From: Frankiaceae bacterium
GTDB lineage: Bacteria; Actinomycetota; Actinomycetes; BP-191
Length of the DNA stretch: 57,702 bases
Direction of reading: 5' to 3'
NCBI GenBank assembly: GCA_035556555.1
Contig: DATMES010000013.1
Coordinates: 1 to 57,702, forward strand
The notes beneath the pieces are model-generated. The model searched no databases and had not been told where the DNA came from. It saw nothing but the letters and a program-made list of their open reading frames with translations. Shown here in pieces: positions 16,636 through 24,922 of this stretch. Within the stretch, counting starts at the first letter, position 1. The number at the start of each line of letters is the position of its first letter. A program made the position numbers and the translations under genes.

Positions 16636-17691
16636 TCAGGCCAGGTACGCGCGCATGACCTCTTCGCACCGGCCGATGAGCGCGGTGTCGCAGGACTCGT
16701 CGGCCTTGTGCGCGAGGTTCGGGTCACCGGGGCCGTAGTTGAGCGCGGCGATGCCGAGCGCCGCGAAGCGCGAGACGTCGGTCCAGCCGAGCTTCGCCAT
16801 CGGCGCGCTGCCGACCGTCGCGATGAACTCCTTCGACACCTCGCGGTCGAGGCCGGGCATCGCGCCCGCCGCCGAGTCGGCGATCGTCACGTCGTAGCCG
16901 CCGAGCACCTCGCGTACGTGCTCCGCCGCCTGCTCCTCCGAACGGTCCGGCGCGAAGCGGAAGTTGACGCTCACCGCGCACTCGTGCGGGATGACGTTGC
17001 CCGCCACTCCCCCGCTGATCCCGACGGCGTTGAGGCCCTCGCGGTACTCGCAGCCGTCGATGACGACGCGCCGCGCGTCGTACGCCGCCAGCCTGCGCAG
17101 CACCTCGCCGGCCTTGTGGATCGCGTTGTCCCCCAGCCAGCTCCGGGCACTGTGCGCTCGGACCCCGTCCAGCGCCACCACCGCCTTCAACGTCCCCTGG
17201 CACCCGGCCTCGACGAGCCCGTTCGTCGGCTCCATGAGGATCGCGAGGTCGGCGTCGAGGAGGTGGCGGGCGTTGCGGGAGAGGCGGCCGAGGCCGTTCT
17301 TCTCGGCCTCGACCTCCTCGTTGTCGTAGAAGACGTACGTCAGGTCATGGCGAGGCGAGGTCAGCGTCGCGGCAAGGCGCAGCATGACCGCGAGCGAGGA
17401 CTTCATGTCCGACGTGCCGCAGCCGTGGATGCGGTCGCCCTCGACGCGCGAGGGCAGGTTGCCGGCGACAGGAACGGTGTCGAGGTGGCCGCCGAGGAGG
17501 ACGCGCTGCGTACGCCCCAGCGACGTCCGCGCGACGACCGCGTCGCCGTCGCGTGTCACCTCCAGGTGGCCCAGGCCCGAGAGCGTCGCCTCGACGGCGT
17601 CGGCGAGCGCGCGCTCGTTGCCGCTGACGCTCTCGACGTCGACGATCGCGGCGGTCAGCGCGACGGGGTCCAGCGTGACGTCGAGCGTCAC
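16636..17691 (-). CDS. dapE: Succinyl-diaminopimelate desuccinylase
   Basis: A 351-residue M20 metallopeptidase that hydrolyses N-succinyl-LL-diaminopimelate in lysine and peptidoglycan precursor synthesis. Metal and catalytic residues are in [20 protein letters not shown] and [14 protein letters not shown], with the C-terminal His in [13 protein letters not shown]. The dimerisation domain lies in the middle. GTG at 17691 overlaps the dapD stop by four bases (GTGA). It forms an operon dapC-dapD-dapE-LOG-LOG. Confidence 0.95.
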   Translation of the reverse strand: MTLDVTLDPVALTAAIVDVESVSGNERALADAVEATLSGLGHLEVTRDGDAVVARTSLGRTQRVLLGGHLDTVPVAGNLPSRVEGDRIHGCGTSDMKSSLAVMLRLAATLTSPRHDLTYVFYDNEEVEAEKNGLGRLSRNARHLLDADLAILMEPTNGLVEAGCQGTLKAVVALDGVRAHSARSWLGDNAIHKAGEVLRRLAAYDARRVVIDGCEYREGLNAVGISGGVAGNVIPHECAVSVNFRFAPDRSEEQAAEHVREVLGGYDVTIADSAAGAMPGLDREVSKEFIATVGSAPMAKLGWTDVSRFAALGIAALNYGPGDPNLAHKADESCDTALIGRCEEVMRAYLA

Positions 17692-18494
17692 ATCGACACC
17701 CCGTGCCTGCGGAGCACGTCGTTGAGCTGGAGCTTGTCGTGCTCGGTGCCCTCGAGGTAGCGCAGCACGAGCAGGCACGGCATCCCGAACTCTCCCCCGG
17801 GGAACGACTTCATCCGCGACGAGCCGACGCAGACGGAACGTTCGGGGGCCTCGCCGCGGGGCAGCTCCTCGCCGGTCTCCGCGTCGAACACGTGCGTCGA
17901 CGCGGTGAGGATGCAGCCGGCGCCGAGCTTGGCGCCGCGGCGTACGCGCGCGCCGTCGACCACCATCGACCGCGACCCGATGAACGCGTCGTCCTCCACG
18001 ATCACCGGCACGGCGTTCGGCGGCTCGAGGACGCCGCCGATGCCGACGCCGCCGGACAGGTGCACGCGCTTGCCGATCTGGGCGCACGACCCGACCGTGG
18101 CCCAGGTGTCGACCATCGTGCCCTCGTCGACGTAGCCGCCGATGTTGACGAACGACGGCATGAGCACGACGCCCGGCGCGCAGTACGAGCCCCACCGCGC
18201 GATGGCGCCCGGGATGACCCGCACGCCGTCGAACGTCTTCTTCAACGGGATGCGGTCGCGGTAGGCGAACGGCCCCACCTCGCCGTCGGCGATGTTGAGC
18301 AGCCGGAACGACAGCAGGATCGCCTGCTTCACCCACTCGTGGACGACCACCTCGCCGTCGATGCCGACCTCGGCGACGCGGATCTTGCCGCGGTCGAGCT
18401 CGTCGATGACCTCGGTGACGAGCCCGCGGGCCTGGAGGTCGTTCTCGGACATGCCGTTGCGGCGTTCCCAGAGTGCTTCGATCTCGTGCTGCAT
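17688..18494 (-). CDS. dapD: Tetrahydrodipicolinate N-succinyltransferase, proteobacterial-type
   Basis: A 268-residue left-handed beta-helix acyltransferase. [20 protein letters not shown] and [15 protein letters not shown] are near identical to the E. coli enzyme, as are [19 protein letters not shown] and LLSFR. It uses succinyl-CoA to make N-succinyl-2-amino-6-ketopimelate. Most actinobacteria use a longer, distinct DapD (TIGR03535), so this shorter version is unusual. ATG at 18494 has GGAG 5 bases upstream; a GTG at 18500 overlapping the dapC stop is possible. Confidence 0.93.
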   Translation of the reverse strand: MQHEIEALWERRNGMSENDLQARGLVTEVIDELDRGKIRVAEVGIDGEVVVHEWVKQAILLSFRLLNIADGEVGPFAYRDRIPLKKTFDGVRVIPGAIARWGSYCAPGVVLMPSFVNIGGYVDEGTMVDTWATVGSCAQIGKRVHLSGGVGIGGVLEPPNAVPVIVEDDAFIGSRSMVVDGARVRRGAKLGAGCILTASTHVFDAETGEELPRGEAPERSVCVGSSRMKSFPGGEFGMPCLLVLRYLEGTEHDKLQLNDVLRRHGVSM

Positions 18495-18496
18495 GG

Positions 18497-19567
18497 TCAC
18501 TCCAGGCGGGCGGCCGCGGCGGTGACGCGGTCGGTGGGGGCGGTCAGGGCGAGGCGGACGTGCTGCGCTCCAGGAGCTCCGTAGAACTCCCCTGGCGCGA
18601 CGAGGATGCCACGGTCGGCGAACCATCCCACGGCAGCCCAGCAGTCGTCGCCGCGCGTGGCCCAGAGGTAGAGCCCGCCGTCGGAGTGGTCGACGCGCCA
18701 CCCCGCCTTGCCGAGCGCGGGCATGAGCACGTCACGGCGCTCCATGTAGCGGGCGCGCTGAGCCTCGACGTGCTCGTCGTCGCCCAGTGCCGCGACCATC
18801 GCCGCCTGCACGGGGAACGGCACGATGAGGCCGGCATGGCGGCGTACCTCCAGCAGGCGCTCGACCACCTCGGCGTCGCCCGCGACGAACGCCGCCCGGT
18901 AGCCTGCGAGGTTCGACCGCTTGGACAGCGAGTGGACGGCGAGAACGCCGTCGGACCCCTCGGCGAGCGCGCTGGTGGCCTTCGCGGTCCAGCCGAACTC
19001 GGCGTAGCACTCGTCGGAGAGCACGAGGACGCGGTGCGCGCGGCCCCACGCGACGACCTCGGCGAGGTGCTCGGGCGGGGCCATGCGGCCGTGGGGGTTG
19101 GCGGGGTGGTTGACCCAGAGCGCGGCGGCGCCCTCGGGGTCCAGCGCTTCGACGTCGATCAGGCCGTCGGTCGTCCTGACGGGGACCGGCTCGCAGCCGG
19201 CCAGCCGGGCGCCGATGTCGTACGTCGGGTACGCCAGGTCGGGGAACAGCACCCGCCCCCGCAGCCCGAGCAGCGTCGGCAGCAGCGCGACGAGCTCCTT
19301 GCTGCCGATCGTGGGGAGCACGGCGCCGGCCTCGACGCCGAGCCGGCGCGCCAGCCACGCCGTAATGGCCTCGCGGAGCTCGGGGGTGCCTGCGGTGAGG
19401 GGGTAGCCGGGGGCGTCGGCGGCGTCGTACAGGGCGCTCTGCGCGACGGAGGGCGTGGGATCGACGGGCGTGCCGACGGAGAGGTCGACGATGCCGCCGG
19501 GGTGAGCGCGCGCGCGGTCGGCGTACGGCGTCAGCCTGTCCCAGGGGAACTCAGGGAGATCCAGCAC
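18497..19567 (-). CDS. dapC: Succinyldiaminopimelate aminotransferase
   Basis: A 356-residue fold-type I PLP aminotransferase. The cofactor lysine is in [13 protein letters not shown], with [10 protein letters not shown] and the Asp/Tyr of LSDECYAEF contacting PLP. The fdxA-dapC adjacency is a conserved actinobacterial pair (Rv1177/Rv1178) and, with dapD and dapE next, fixes the substrate as N-succinyl-2-amino-6-ketopimelate. GTG at 19567 is preceded by a good GGAGGT site. Its stop lies two bases from the dapD ATG. Confidence 0.93.
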   Translation of the reverse strand: MLDLPEFPWDRLTPYADRARAHPGGIVDLSVGTPVDPTPSVAQSALYDAADAPGYPLTAGTPELREAITAWLARRLGVEAGAVLPTIGSKELVALLPTLLGLRGRVLFPDLAYPTYDIGARLAGCEPVPVRTTDGLIDVEALDPEGAAALWVNHPANPHGRMAPPEHLAEVVAWGRAHRVLVLSDECYAEFGWTAKATSALAEGSDGVLAVHSLSKRSNLAGYRAAFVAGDAEVVERLLEVRRHAGLIVPFPVQAAMVAALGDDEHVEAQRARYMERRDVLMPALGKAGWRVDHSDGGLYLWATRGDDCWAAVGWFADRGILVAPGEFYGAPGAQHVRLALTAPTDRVTAAAARLE

Positions 19568-19586
19568 GCCACCTCCGCTCGGACAC

Positions 19587-19629
19587 ACGACGCGCCGCCC
19601 GGCCGGAGGGGGCCAGGCGGCGCGGTCGT
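19587..19629 (-). terminator. Hairpin between fdxA and dapC (terminator or attenuator)
   Basis: The arms ACGACGCGCCGCC (19587-19599) and GGCGGCGCGGTCGT (19616-19629) pair with one bulged base around a 16-base loop. The hairpin starts 12 bases after the fdxA stop and ends 20 bases before the dapC start. It may therefore reduce fdxA read-through into the dap operon. No U-tract follows. Confidence 0.65.
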
Positions 19630-19640
19630 GGAAGGACTTG

Positions 19641-19955
19641 CTAGTCGGCGGGCATCGCCGCGACGTACGGGCCGTCGAACGCCTGGGGGCCGATCTTCGA
19701 GGCGCCACCCGGCGAGCCGAGGTCGTTGAAGAAGTCCTTGTTGTCCTTGGTGAACGGCTTCCACGTGGCGGGGACGTCGTCCTCGTAGAAGATCGCCTCG
19801 ACGGGGCAGACAGGCTCGCACGCGCCGCAGTCCACGCACTCGTCGGGGTGGATGTACAGCGAGCGCACGCCCTCGTAGATGCAGTCGACCGGGCACTCTT
19901 CGATGCAGGCCTTGTCCTTCACATCGACGCACGGCTCGGCGATGGTGTACGTCAC
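19641..19955 (-). CDS. fdxA: 7Fe ferredoxin ([3Fe-4S][4Fe-4S])
   Basis: A 104-residue ferredoxin with the pattern [17 protein letters not shown], where one ligand position is taken so that a [3Fe-4S] cluster forms, and [12 protein letters not shown] for the [4Fe-4S] cluster. The C-terminal helix region ([20 protein letters not shown]) is that of mycobacterial FdxA/FdxC. It is a low-potential carrier for reductases, P450s or oxidoreductases. ATG at 19955. The genomic link with dapC is conserved although no shared function is known. Confidence 0.95.
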   Translation of the reverse strand: MTYTIAEPCVDVKDKACIEECPVDCIYEGVRSLYIHPDECVDCGACEPVCPVEAIFYEDDVPATWKPFTKDNKDFFNDLGSPGGASKIGPQAFDGPYVAAMPAD

Positions 19956-20076
19956 GGTTCGGCTCCTCCTAGCGCGGGTCTGCCTAGTATCGCAGGGGCG
20001 GCTCGGTGCATCACATCACACCGCGCCGGGACCTACCCGATTGACGACCAGGGGAGACCCCATTCCGACCGGCGGC

Positions 20077-20295
20077 GTGTACCGAGTGACCGTGACCCAT
20101 GACGACGTCGGGTCGCGGGTGTCGCTCCGCCGTAAGGTCGAGGCGGGAGTCTCCGACGTCGTCGGCGAGCTCGTGTCGTGGCAGATGGGCGTGCTGTCCG
20201 TACGCCGCAGGGACGGCAAGATCATCGAGGTCGCCGAGGCGGACCTGCTGGCGGGGAAGGTCGTCCCGCCGCCGCCCGAACGCCCTGCCCGATGA
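20077..20295 (+). CDS. Small conserved protein (N-terminal module seen in actinobacterial acetyltransferases)
   Basis: A 72-residue beta-rich protein with VGSRVSLRRKVEAG, DVVGELVSW, GVLSVRRRDGKIIEV and AGKVVPPPP. It resembles the SH3-like module that precedes a GNAT domain in Rv0428c-type proteins, but the GNAT part is absent. The next frame goes straight to a transglutaminase-like gene through ATGA. GTG at 20077 is my preferred start; a TTG at 20041 would add 12 residues. Neither has a clear ribosome site. Confidence 0.7.
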   Translation: MYRVTVTHDDVGSRVSLRRKVEAGVSDVVGELVSWQMGVLSVRRRDGKIIEVAEADLLAGKVVPPPPERPAR

Positions 20296-21071
20296 CCGTC
20301 GAGTCCCGACGGCGGTTCGCGGACAACCTGCGCTCGACCGCGCCCGACCTCGGGCTCGCCTGCCTGCTCGTCGGGTGCGAGGTGTTCCCCGACCTGGACG
20401 TGGGTTCGGGACTCGACGCGCTGGACGCGCTCGCCGAGGCGGCGGCTCCGTTGATGGTGTCGGGCGAGGAGCCGACCGGACTGCGGCGAGCGCTCGCCGA
20501 CGACGCCGGCTTCCGCGGCTACGGCGACGACTACGGCGACCTCCGCGCCTCGCTGCTCTCCGAGGTGCTCCGGCGGCGGCGCGGCGTACCGATCGTGCTG
20601 TCGGTGGTGTACATGGAGGTCGCGCGGCGGCTCGGCGTGCCGTGCGACGGGGTCGGCCTGCCAGGCCATTTCTTCGTGTCCGTGGGCGGGCTGCTCGTGG
20701 ATCCGTTCTACGGCGGCCGGGTCGTGTCGCGGCACGAGCTCGACATGCGGATGGGCCCGGTGTCCGACGACGACCTCGCGCCGTGGCCGGTCCCCGCGAT
20801 CGTGACCCGCGTGCTCGCCAACATCCGCGCGGGCGCGTCGAGGCACGACAAGCTGCGTACGCGCCTGTGGGCCGTCGAGCTGTCGATGCTGGTGCCGTCG
20901 CACTCGCTGGCGCTGCGCAAGGAGCGCGGCGAGATCCTCATCCAGCTCGGCGACTACCTCGCGGCGGCGTTCGAGCTGGAGGCGTACGCCGAGGCCGTAG
21001 CCCCTGTCGACCCCGAGGCCGCCGACCACGCCCTGCGGGCGGCCAGGATGTCGCGAGCGCGGCTGTCCTGA
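20292..21071 (+). CDS. Transglutaminase-like protein (SirB1 N-terminal domain)
   Basis: 259 residues with the SirB1/transglutaminase-like core: LSEVLRRRRGVPIVLSVVY, then VGLPGHFFVSVGGLLVDPF, which holds the conserved His. A helical TPR-like C-terminus follows (AVELSMLVPSHSLALRKERG...). The catalytic Cys of true transglutaminases is not obvious (LSVVYMEVARRLGVPCDG has the only nearby Cys), so enzyme activity is uncertain. ATG overlaps the preceding stop by four bases. The 50-bp palindromic element begins two bases after its stop. Confidence 0.87.
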   Translation: MTVESRRRFADNLRSTAPDLGLACLLVGCEVFPDLDVGSGLDALDALAEAAAPLMVSGEEPTGLRRALADDAGFRGYGDDYGDLRASLLSEVLRRRRGVPIVLSVVYMEVARRLGVPCDGVGLPGHFFVSVGGLLVDPFYGGRVVSRHELDMRMGPVSDDDLAPWPVPAIVTRVLANIRAGASRHDKLRTRLWAVELSMLVPSHSLALRKERGEILIQLGDYLAAAFELEAYAEAVAPVDPEAADHALRAARMSRARLS

Positions 21072-21072
21072 A

Positions 21073-21128
21073 CGCAACCGGGGTGCGTTTTGCGCTTTTT
21101 CGCCGCACGGGGTGCAACCCGGTTGCGC
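21073..21128 (-). repeat. 55-bp palindromic intergenic element, copy 2 (complete, in the cysS leader)
   Basis: The most complete copy. On the minus strand it runs from CGCAACCGGGTTGCACCCCG through GTGCGGCGAAAAAGCGC to ACGCACCCCGGTTGCG. Its two ends form a 14-bp inverted repeat with one mismatch (CGCAACCGGG-T/G-TGC). It fills the gap between the transglutaminase-like gene and cysS and ends 24 bases before the cysS start, so it would be in the cysS leader RNA. Confidence 0.87.
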
Positions 21129-21152
21129 ACGTTCCGTAGGCTCGGGGGCGTG

Positions 21153-22532
21153 ATGCGGCTGTACGACACCATGGCGCGCGGCGTCGTCGACATCGAGCCC
21201 GCGACCCCCGGTCGCCTCACGCTCTACGCCTGCGGCCCGACCGTCTACCGGTACGCGCACGTCGGCAACTTCCGGACGTTCCTCCTGTCCGACCTGATCC
21301 GCCGGGTCGCCGAGCTGCACAAGCTCCAGGTGCACGTCGTCCAGAACATCACCGACGTCGGCCACCTGACCGACGACACGAACGACCTCGGCGACGACAA
21401 GGTTCTCGCCCAGGCGCGCGCGGAGGGCAAGACCGCGCTGGAGATCGCGGAGTTCTACACCGAGGCGTTCCACCGCGACCTCGCCGCGCTCAACATCCAT
21501 CGCGCCGACGACGAGCCCAAGGCGTCGGACTGGATCGAGCCGATGATCGAGCTGATCGCGCGGCTGATCGAGAAGGGGCACGCGTACGCCACCGAGGACG
21601 GCTCGGTGTTCTTCGACGCGTCGTCGTGGGAGCCGTACGGCGCCATCTCCGGCAACCGCCTCGACTCCCTCGTCGCGGGCCACCGCAGCGAGGGCGAGGT
21701 GCATCCGTACAAGCGCTTCCACGCCGACTGGGCGCTCTGGAAGGACGCGGGCCCCAACAGGCAGCAGGTCTGGGAGACGCCCTGGGGTACGGGCTTCCCC
21801 GGCTGGCACATCGAGTGCTCGGCGATGTCGCTCGCGCTGCTCGGCGAGACGATCGACGTGCACACCGGCGGCATCGACCTGCGCTTCCCCCACCACGAGG
21901 ACGAGCGCGCGCAGTCCGAGGCCGCGGTCGGCCATCAGGTCGTACGCCACTGGGTCCACGGCGAGCACCTGCTGTTCGAGGGCCGCAAGATGGCCAAGTC
22001 GACCGGCAACGTGGTCCTCGTGAGCGACATCGCCGACCGCGGCTACGACCCGCTGGCGCTGCGCCTGTCCTACCTCGGGAGCCGCTACCGCACCCAGATC
22101 AACCTGACGTGGAACGAGATCGAGGCCGCCGACAAGACGCTGGCGCGGTGGCGAGACCGCGTACGGACCTGGGCCGAGTCGCCGTCGAAGCCGATGTGCG
22201 CCGAGTACGAGGGGCGGTTCCGCCAGGCGCTCGACGACGACCTCGACACGCCCGCCGCGCTGCAGGTCGTCCGCGAGGTCGAGCGCGACACCGACATCCC
22301 CGACGGCAGCAAGTTCGAGCTGTTCGCGCACATGGACCGGGTGCTGGGGCTCGACCTCGTCCGCGACGTCGGCAAGCCGAAAGCCGCTCTCCCCCAGGGC
22401 GCTCAGGATCTTCTCGACCAGCGCGCCGCGGCGCGCGAAGCGAAGGACTTCGCCGCCTCCGACCGGCTCCGCGACGAGCTCGCGGCCCTCGGCGTCACCG
22501 TCCGCGACACCCCCGAGGGTCAGGTCACCTGA
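21153..22532 (+). CDS. cysS: Cysteinyl-tRNA synthetase
   Basis: A 459-residue class I synthetase. YACGPTVYRYAHVGNFR contains the first zinc Cys and the HIGH-type HVGN; WHIECSAM and HHEDER carry the other zinc ligands; KMAKSTGN is the KMSKS loop. The C-terminal anticodon-binding helices end with FAASDRLRDELAALGV. The length fits CysS rather than the shorter mycothiol ligase MshC, although the two are homologous. GTG-ATG gives two possible starts; ATG at 21153 is used. The 3' end overlaps convergent pyk by 13 bases. Confidence 0.93.
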   Translation: MRLYDTMARGVVDIEPATPGRLTLYACGPTVYRYAHVGNFRTFLLSDLIRRVAELHKLQVHVVQNITDVGHLTDDTNDLGDDKVLAQARAEGKTALEIAEFYTEAFHRDLAALNIHRADDEPKASDWIEPMIELIARLIEKGHAYATEDGSVFFDASSWEPYGAISGNRLDSLVAGHRSEGEVHPYKRFHADWALWKDAGPNRQQVWETPWGTGFPGWHIECSAMSLALLGETIDVHTGGIDLRFPHHEDERAQSEAAVGHQVVRHWVHGEHLLFEGRKMAKSTGNVVLVSDIADRGYDPLALRLSYLGSRYRTQINLTWNEIEAADKTLARWRDRVRTWAESPSKPMCAEYEGRFRQALDDDLDTPAALQVVREVERDTDIPDGSKFELFAHMDRVLGLDLVRDVGKPKAALPQGAQDLLDQRAAAREAKDFAASDRLRDELAALGVTVRDTPEGQVT

Positions 22533-23929
22533 TGCACGAGCAGCCGGTTTGTGCCGCCCACGTGGCCCGGCGCACCGGCCACCACGACGACGCAGTCGCC
22601 CGGTCGCGCGAGGCCGGCGCGTAGCACCTCCTCGTTGGCCTGGGCCGTCAGCGTCACCGAGTCGTCCGCCCGGTCGACCAGCGCGCCCCTGACGCCACGG
22701 TGCAGTGCCACCAGCCGCAGCGTCTCCTCGGCCGGCGACAGCGCGAGCACCGGCACCCCGGGGTTGAACGACGCCACCAGCCGCGACGACGAACCCGTCT
22801 GCGTGTGCACGACGACGGCAACGGCGCCGAGGTCGTTCACCGTCTGCACCACGGCGTGGGCGACGGCGCGGGCCGGCGTGATGGAGCCGCGTACCGGCGG
22901 CGGCGGCTCCGCGAACCGCGGCGCGCCCTCCGCCTGCTCGCAGATGCGCGTCATCCAGCGGACGACGTTGACGGGGTCGGTGCCGATCGCGGTCTCCGCG
23001 GAGAGCATGACGGCGGACGTCCCGTCGAACACGGCGTTCGCGACGTCCGACGCCTCGGCGCGCGTGGGGCGTTGCGCGGCAATCATCGACTCCAGCATCT
23101 CCGTCGCGGTGATGACGGGGAGCGCGTGCGCGTTGGCGGCGGCGATCATCGACTTCTGGAGCACGGGCACCCGCTCGGGCCCGACCTCCACGCCGAGGTC
23201 GCCGCGCGCGACCATGACGGCGTCGGAGACGGCGAGGATCTCGTCGAGCCTGTCCACCGACTCGGGGCGCTCGAGCTTCGCGACGATCGGCACGTCGTGG
23301 CCGATGCCCTGGACCGCCGCGCGCAGCCGTTCGACGTCGTCGGCGCAGCGGACGAACGACATCGCGAGGTAGTCGATCCCCGCGCCCACCAGCGCGATCG
23401 CGTCCTCCAGGTCCTTCAGCGTCGGACTCTGCGCGGTGACGTCCACGCCCGGCAGGTTGATCCCCTTGCGGCTGGTGAGCAGACCGCCGCGGACGACGTC
23501 GCACAGCACGTCGTGGCCCACGACCGACCGCACCCGCAGCTCGATCCGCCCGTCGTCGAGCAGGACGCACGTCCCTGGCCGTACGTCGTCGGCGAACCGC
23601 ACGTACGACACCGGCACCGCGTCGTCGGACGACGTCTCGACGCCGCCCCGCAGCACGGCCGTCCCGCTCAGCACGACGCCCGCCGGGTCGACCGTGCCGA
23701 CCCGGATCTTCGGCCCCTGGAGGTCGGCGAGCACCGCGACGTTGCGCCCGAGGGACCCGGCGACCGTACGCACCAGCGCGACGTCGGCGACGTGGTCGTT
23801 GCGCGTGCCGTGCGAGCAGTTGATCCGGACGACCGACACGCCCGCCTCGATCATCCCGGCGAGCACCTCGGGGTCGCGGCTCGCGGGGCCGAGCGTCGCC
23901 ACGACCTTGGTCTTCGCCATACGACGCAT
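22520..23929 (-). CDS. pyk: Pyruvate kinase
   Basis: A 469-residue glycolytic enzyme making ATP and pyruvate from phosphoenolpyruvate. RINCSHGT, DLQGPKIR, the catalytic Lys in IVAKLERPES, VARGDLGVE and VITATEMLESM are all present. The C-terminal allosteric domain (VVVHTQTGSSSRLVASFNPG) completes the normal length. Start at 23929 (MRRMAKTK) or three codons later at 23920. Only 9 bases separate its start from the divergent gene at 23939, so its promoter must lie in that gene's coding region. Confidence 0.95.
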   Translation of the reverse strand: MRRMAKTKVVATLGPASRDPEVLAGMIEAGVSVVRINCSHGTRNDHVADVALVRTVAGSLGRNVAVLADLQGPKIRVGTVDPAGVVLSGTAVLRGGVETSSDDAVPVSYVRFADDVRPGTCVLLDDGRIELRVRSVVGHDVLCDVVRGGLLTSRKGINLPGVDVTAQSPTLKDLEDAIALVGAGIDYLAMSFVRCADDVERLRAAVQGIGHDVPIVAKLERPESVDRLDEILAVSDAVMVARGDLGVEVGPERVPVLQKSMIAAANAHALPVITATEMLESMIAAQRPTRAEASDVANAVFDGTSAVMLSAETAIGTDPVNVVRWMTRICEQAEGAPRFAEPPPPVRGSITPARAVAHAVVQTVNDLGAVAVVVHTQTGSSSRLVASFNPGVPVLALSPAEETLRLVALHRGVRGALVDRADDSVTLTAQANEEVLRAGLARPGDCVVVVAGAPGHVGGTNRLLVHQVT

Positions 23930-23938
23930 ACTGCCCGC

Positions 23939-24289
23939 ATGTCCTGGCCCGCGGGCGTGCCGCCGAAGAAGGAGCTCCAGGCGGCGCTACGGCGCGAGCA
24001 CCCGTGGCTCGACGACGACCGCTTCGGGCCGCGCAACGTCACCGCCGGCGACTGCGAACGCTGCGGCGCCGAGCCGCGCCTCGTGCAGACCTGCGGCCCC
24101 CAGGGCGGTGAGTACGGCCGCTCCTGCGCGGCCGAGGACGACTGGTGCGACGGCCACGCCGACGAGGCCGCCGACGCGCTGCGCTACCTGCGCGCGCTTC
24201 CCGGCGACGCCGACGAGGTCGCGTACCTGTGGTGGCTGTCCACCGGCGAGGTCCGCGCCCTCCCGCCGCGCCCACGACTGCCGGAGTAG
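23939..24289 (+). CDS. Conserved hypothetical protein with cysteine knuckle
   Basis: A 116-residue soluble protein. MSWPAGVPPKKELQAALR opens it, and five cysteines cluster in GDCERCGAEPRLVQTC and GRSCAAEDDWCDGH, suggesting metal binding. The C-terminus DEVAYLWWLSTGEVRALPPR is helical. I do not recognise the family. It starts almost back-to-back with pyk. A 31-residue membrane peptide follows after nine bases. Confidence 0.75.
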   Translation: MSWPAGVPPKKELQAALRREHPWLDDDRFGPRNVTAGDCERCGAEPRLVQTCGPQGGEYGRSCAAEDDWCDGHADEAADALRYLRALPGDADEVAYLWWLSTGEVRALPPRPRLPE

Positions 24290-24298
24290 AAAGAACCC

Positions 24299-24394
24299 GT
24301 GAGCCAGAACACGGTCCGGGTCGTCGCCATCGTCGCGGTCGCCGCGATGCTGCTGTCGGCCGCCATCGTCGCGGGGCTGTCGCTAGTCGGGTGA
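24299..24394 (+). CDS. Tiny single-TM membrane peptide
   Basis: A 31-residue open frame from GTG at 24299: a short polar start (SQNTVRVV) then one hydrophobic helix (AIVAVAAMLLSAAIVAGLSL) ending at TGA. Its ribosome site is weak (AGAAAG). It overlaps the convergent flavin-reductase stop by 12 bases. The amino-acid make-up is what a real membrane peptide has, and it does not follow the GC-rich arginine pattern of shadow frames. Unproven. Confidence 0.45.
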   Translation: MSQNTVRVVAIVAVAAMLLSAAIVAGLSLVG

Positions 24395-24922
24395 CCCGTC
24401 CGCGAGTGACGGCGTCGGGTCCTCGGGGCCCGCGGGCAGCGTCCTGTAGACACCTTTGAAGTAGAGCAGCGGCTCCGCGTCGGGCCGGTCGGCGGTCATG
24501 CCGAGCACCTCGCCGACGAGCAGCGTGTGGTCGCCGCCGTCGTGGGTTGCGTACGTCCTGCACTCCAGCGCCGCGAGCACGCCGTCGAAGACAGCGGCCC
24601 CTGACACGGAGCCGATCCGGTGCGGCCAGCGGTCGATGTGCTCGTCGTCGTGCGGCCGCCCGCGGGTGGCGAACCACCGCGACAGGTCCTGCTGGTCGGC
24701 GGCGAGGACGTTGACCGCGAACGACTCCGACCTCAGCACCGCGGCGTGGAAGCGGGCGTTGCGGTCGACCGCGACGAGGGCCAGCACGGGGTCGAGCGAC
24801 ACCGAGGTGAACGAGTTCGCGGTCATGCCGACGTGCCGCCCCTGGTCGCACGTCGTCACGACGGTCACCCCGGTGGCGAAGTGGCCGACGACGCCCCGGT
24901 ACGCGTCGGCGTCGACGGTCAC
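24383..24922 (-). CDS. Flavin reductase-like, FMN-binding split-barrel protein
   Basis: A 179-residue protein of the HpaC/flavin reductase family. VGHFATGVTVVTTCD and GMTANSFTSVSLDPVLALV are the flavin-binding signatures, with SESFAVNVLAADQQDLSRWF and ALECRTYATHDGGDHTLLVG further on. It would reduce FMN/FAD with NAD(P)H for a monooxygenase or bind flavin as a sensor. It is translationally coupled (GTGA overlap) to the REC-GAF regulator, which ties it to the chemosensory operon. No monooxygenase gene is nearby. Confidence 0.92.
   Translation of the reverse strand: MTVDADAYRGVVGHFATGVTVVTTCDQGRHVGMTANSFTSVSLDPVLALVAVDRNARFHAAVLRSESFAVNVLAADQQDLSRWFATRGRPHDDEHIDRWPHRIGSVSGAAVFDGVLAALECRTYATHDGGDHTLLVGEVLGMTADRPDAEPLLYFKGVYRTLPAGPEDPTPSLADGSPD

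Noticed and set aside
21072..21152. A T-box riboswitch before cysS
   Set aside because: The gap is only about 80 bases and is filled by the palindromic repeat. There is no T-box consensus, specifier loop or AGGGTGGNACCGCG sequence.
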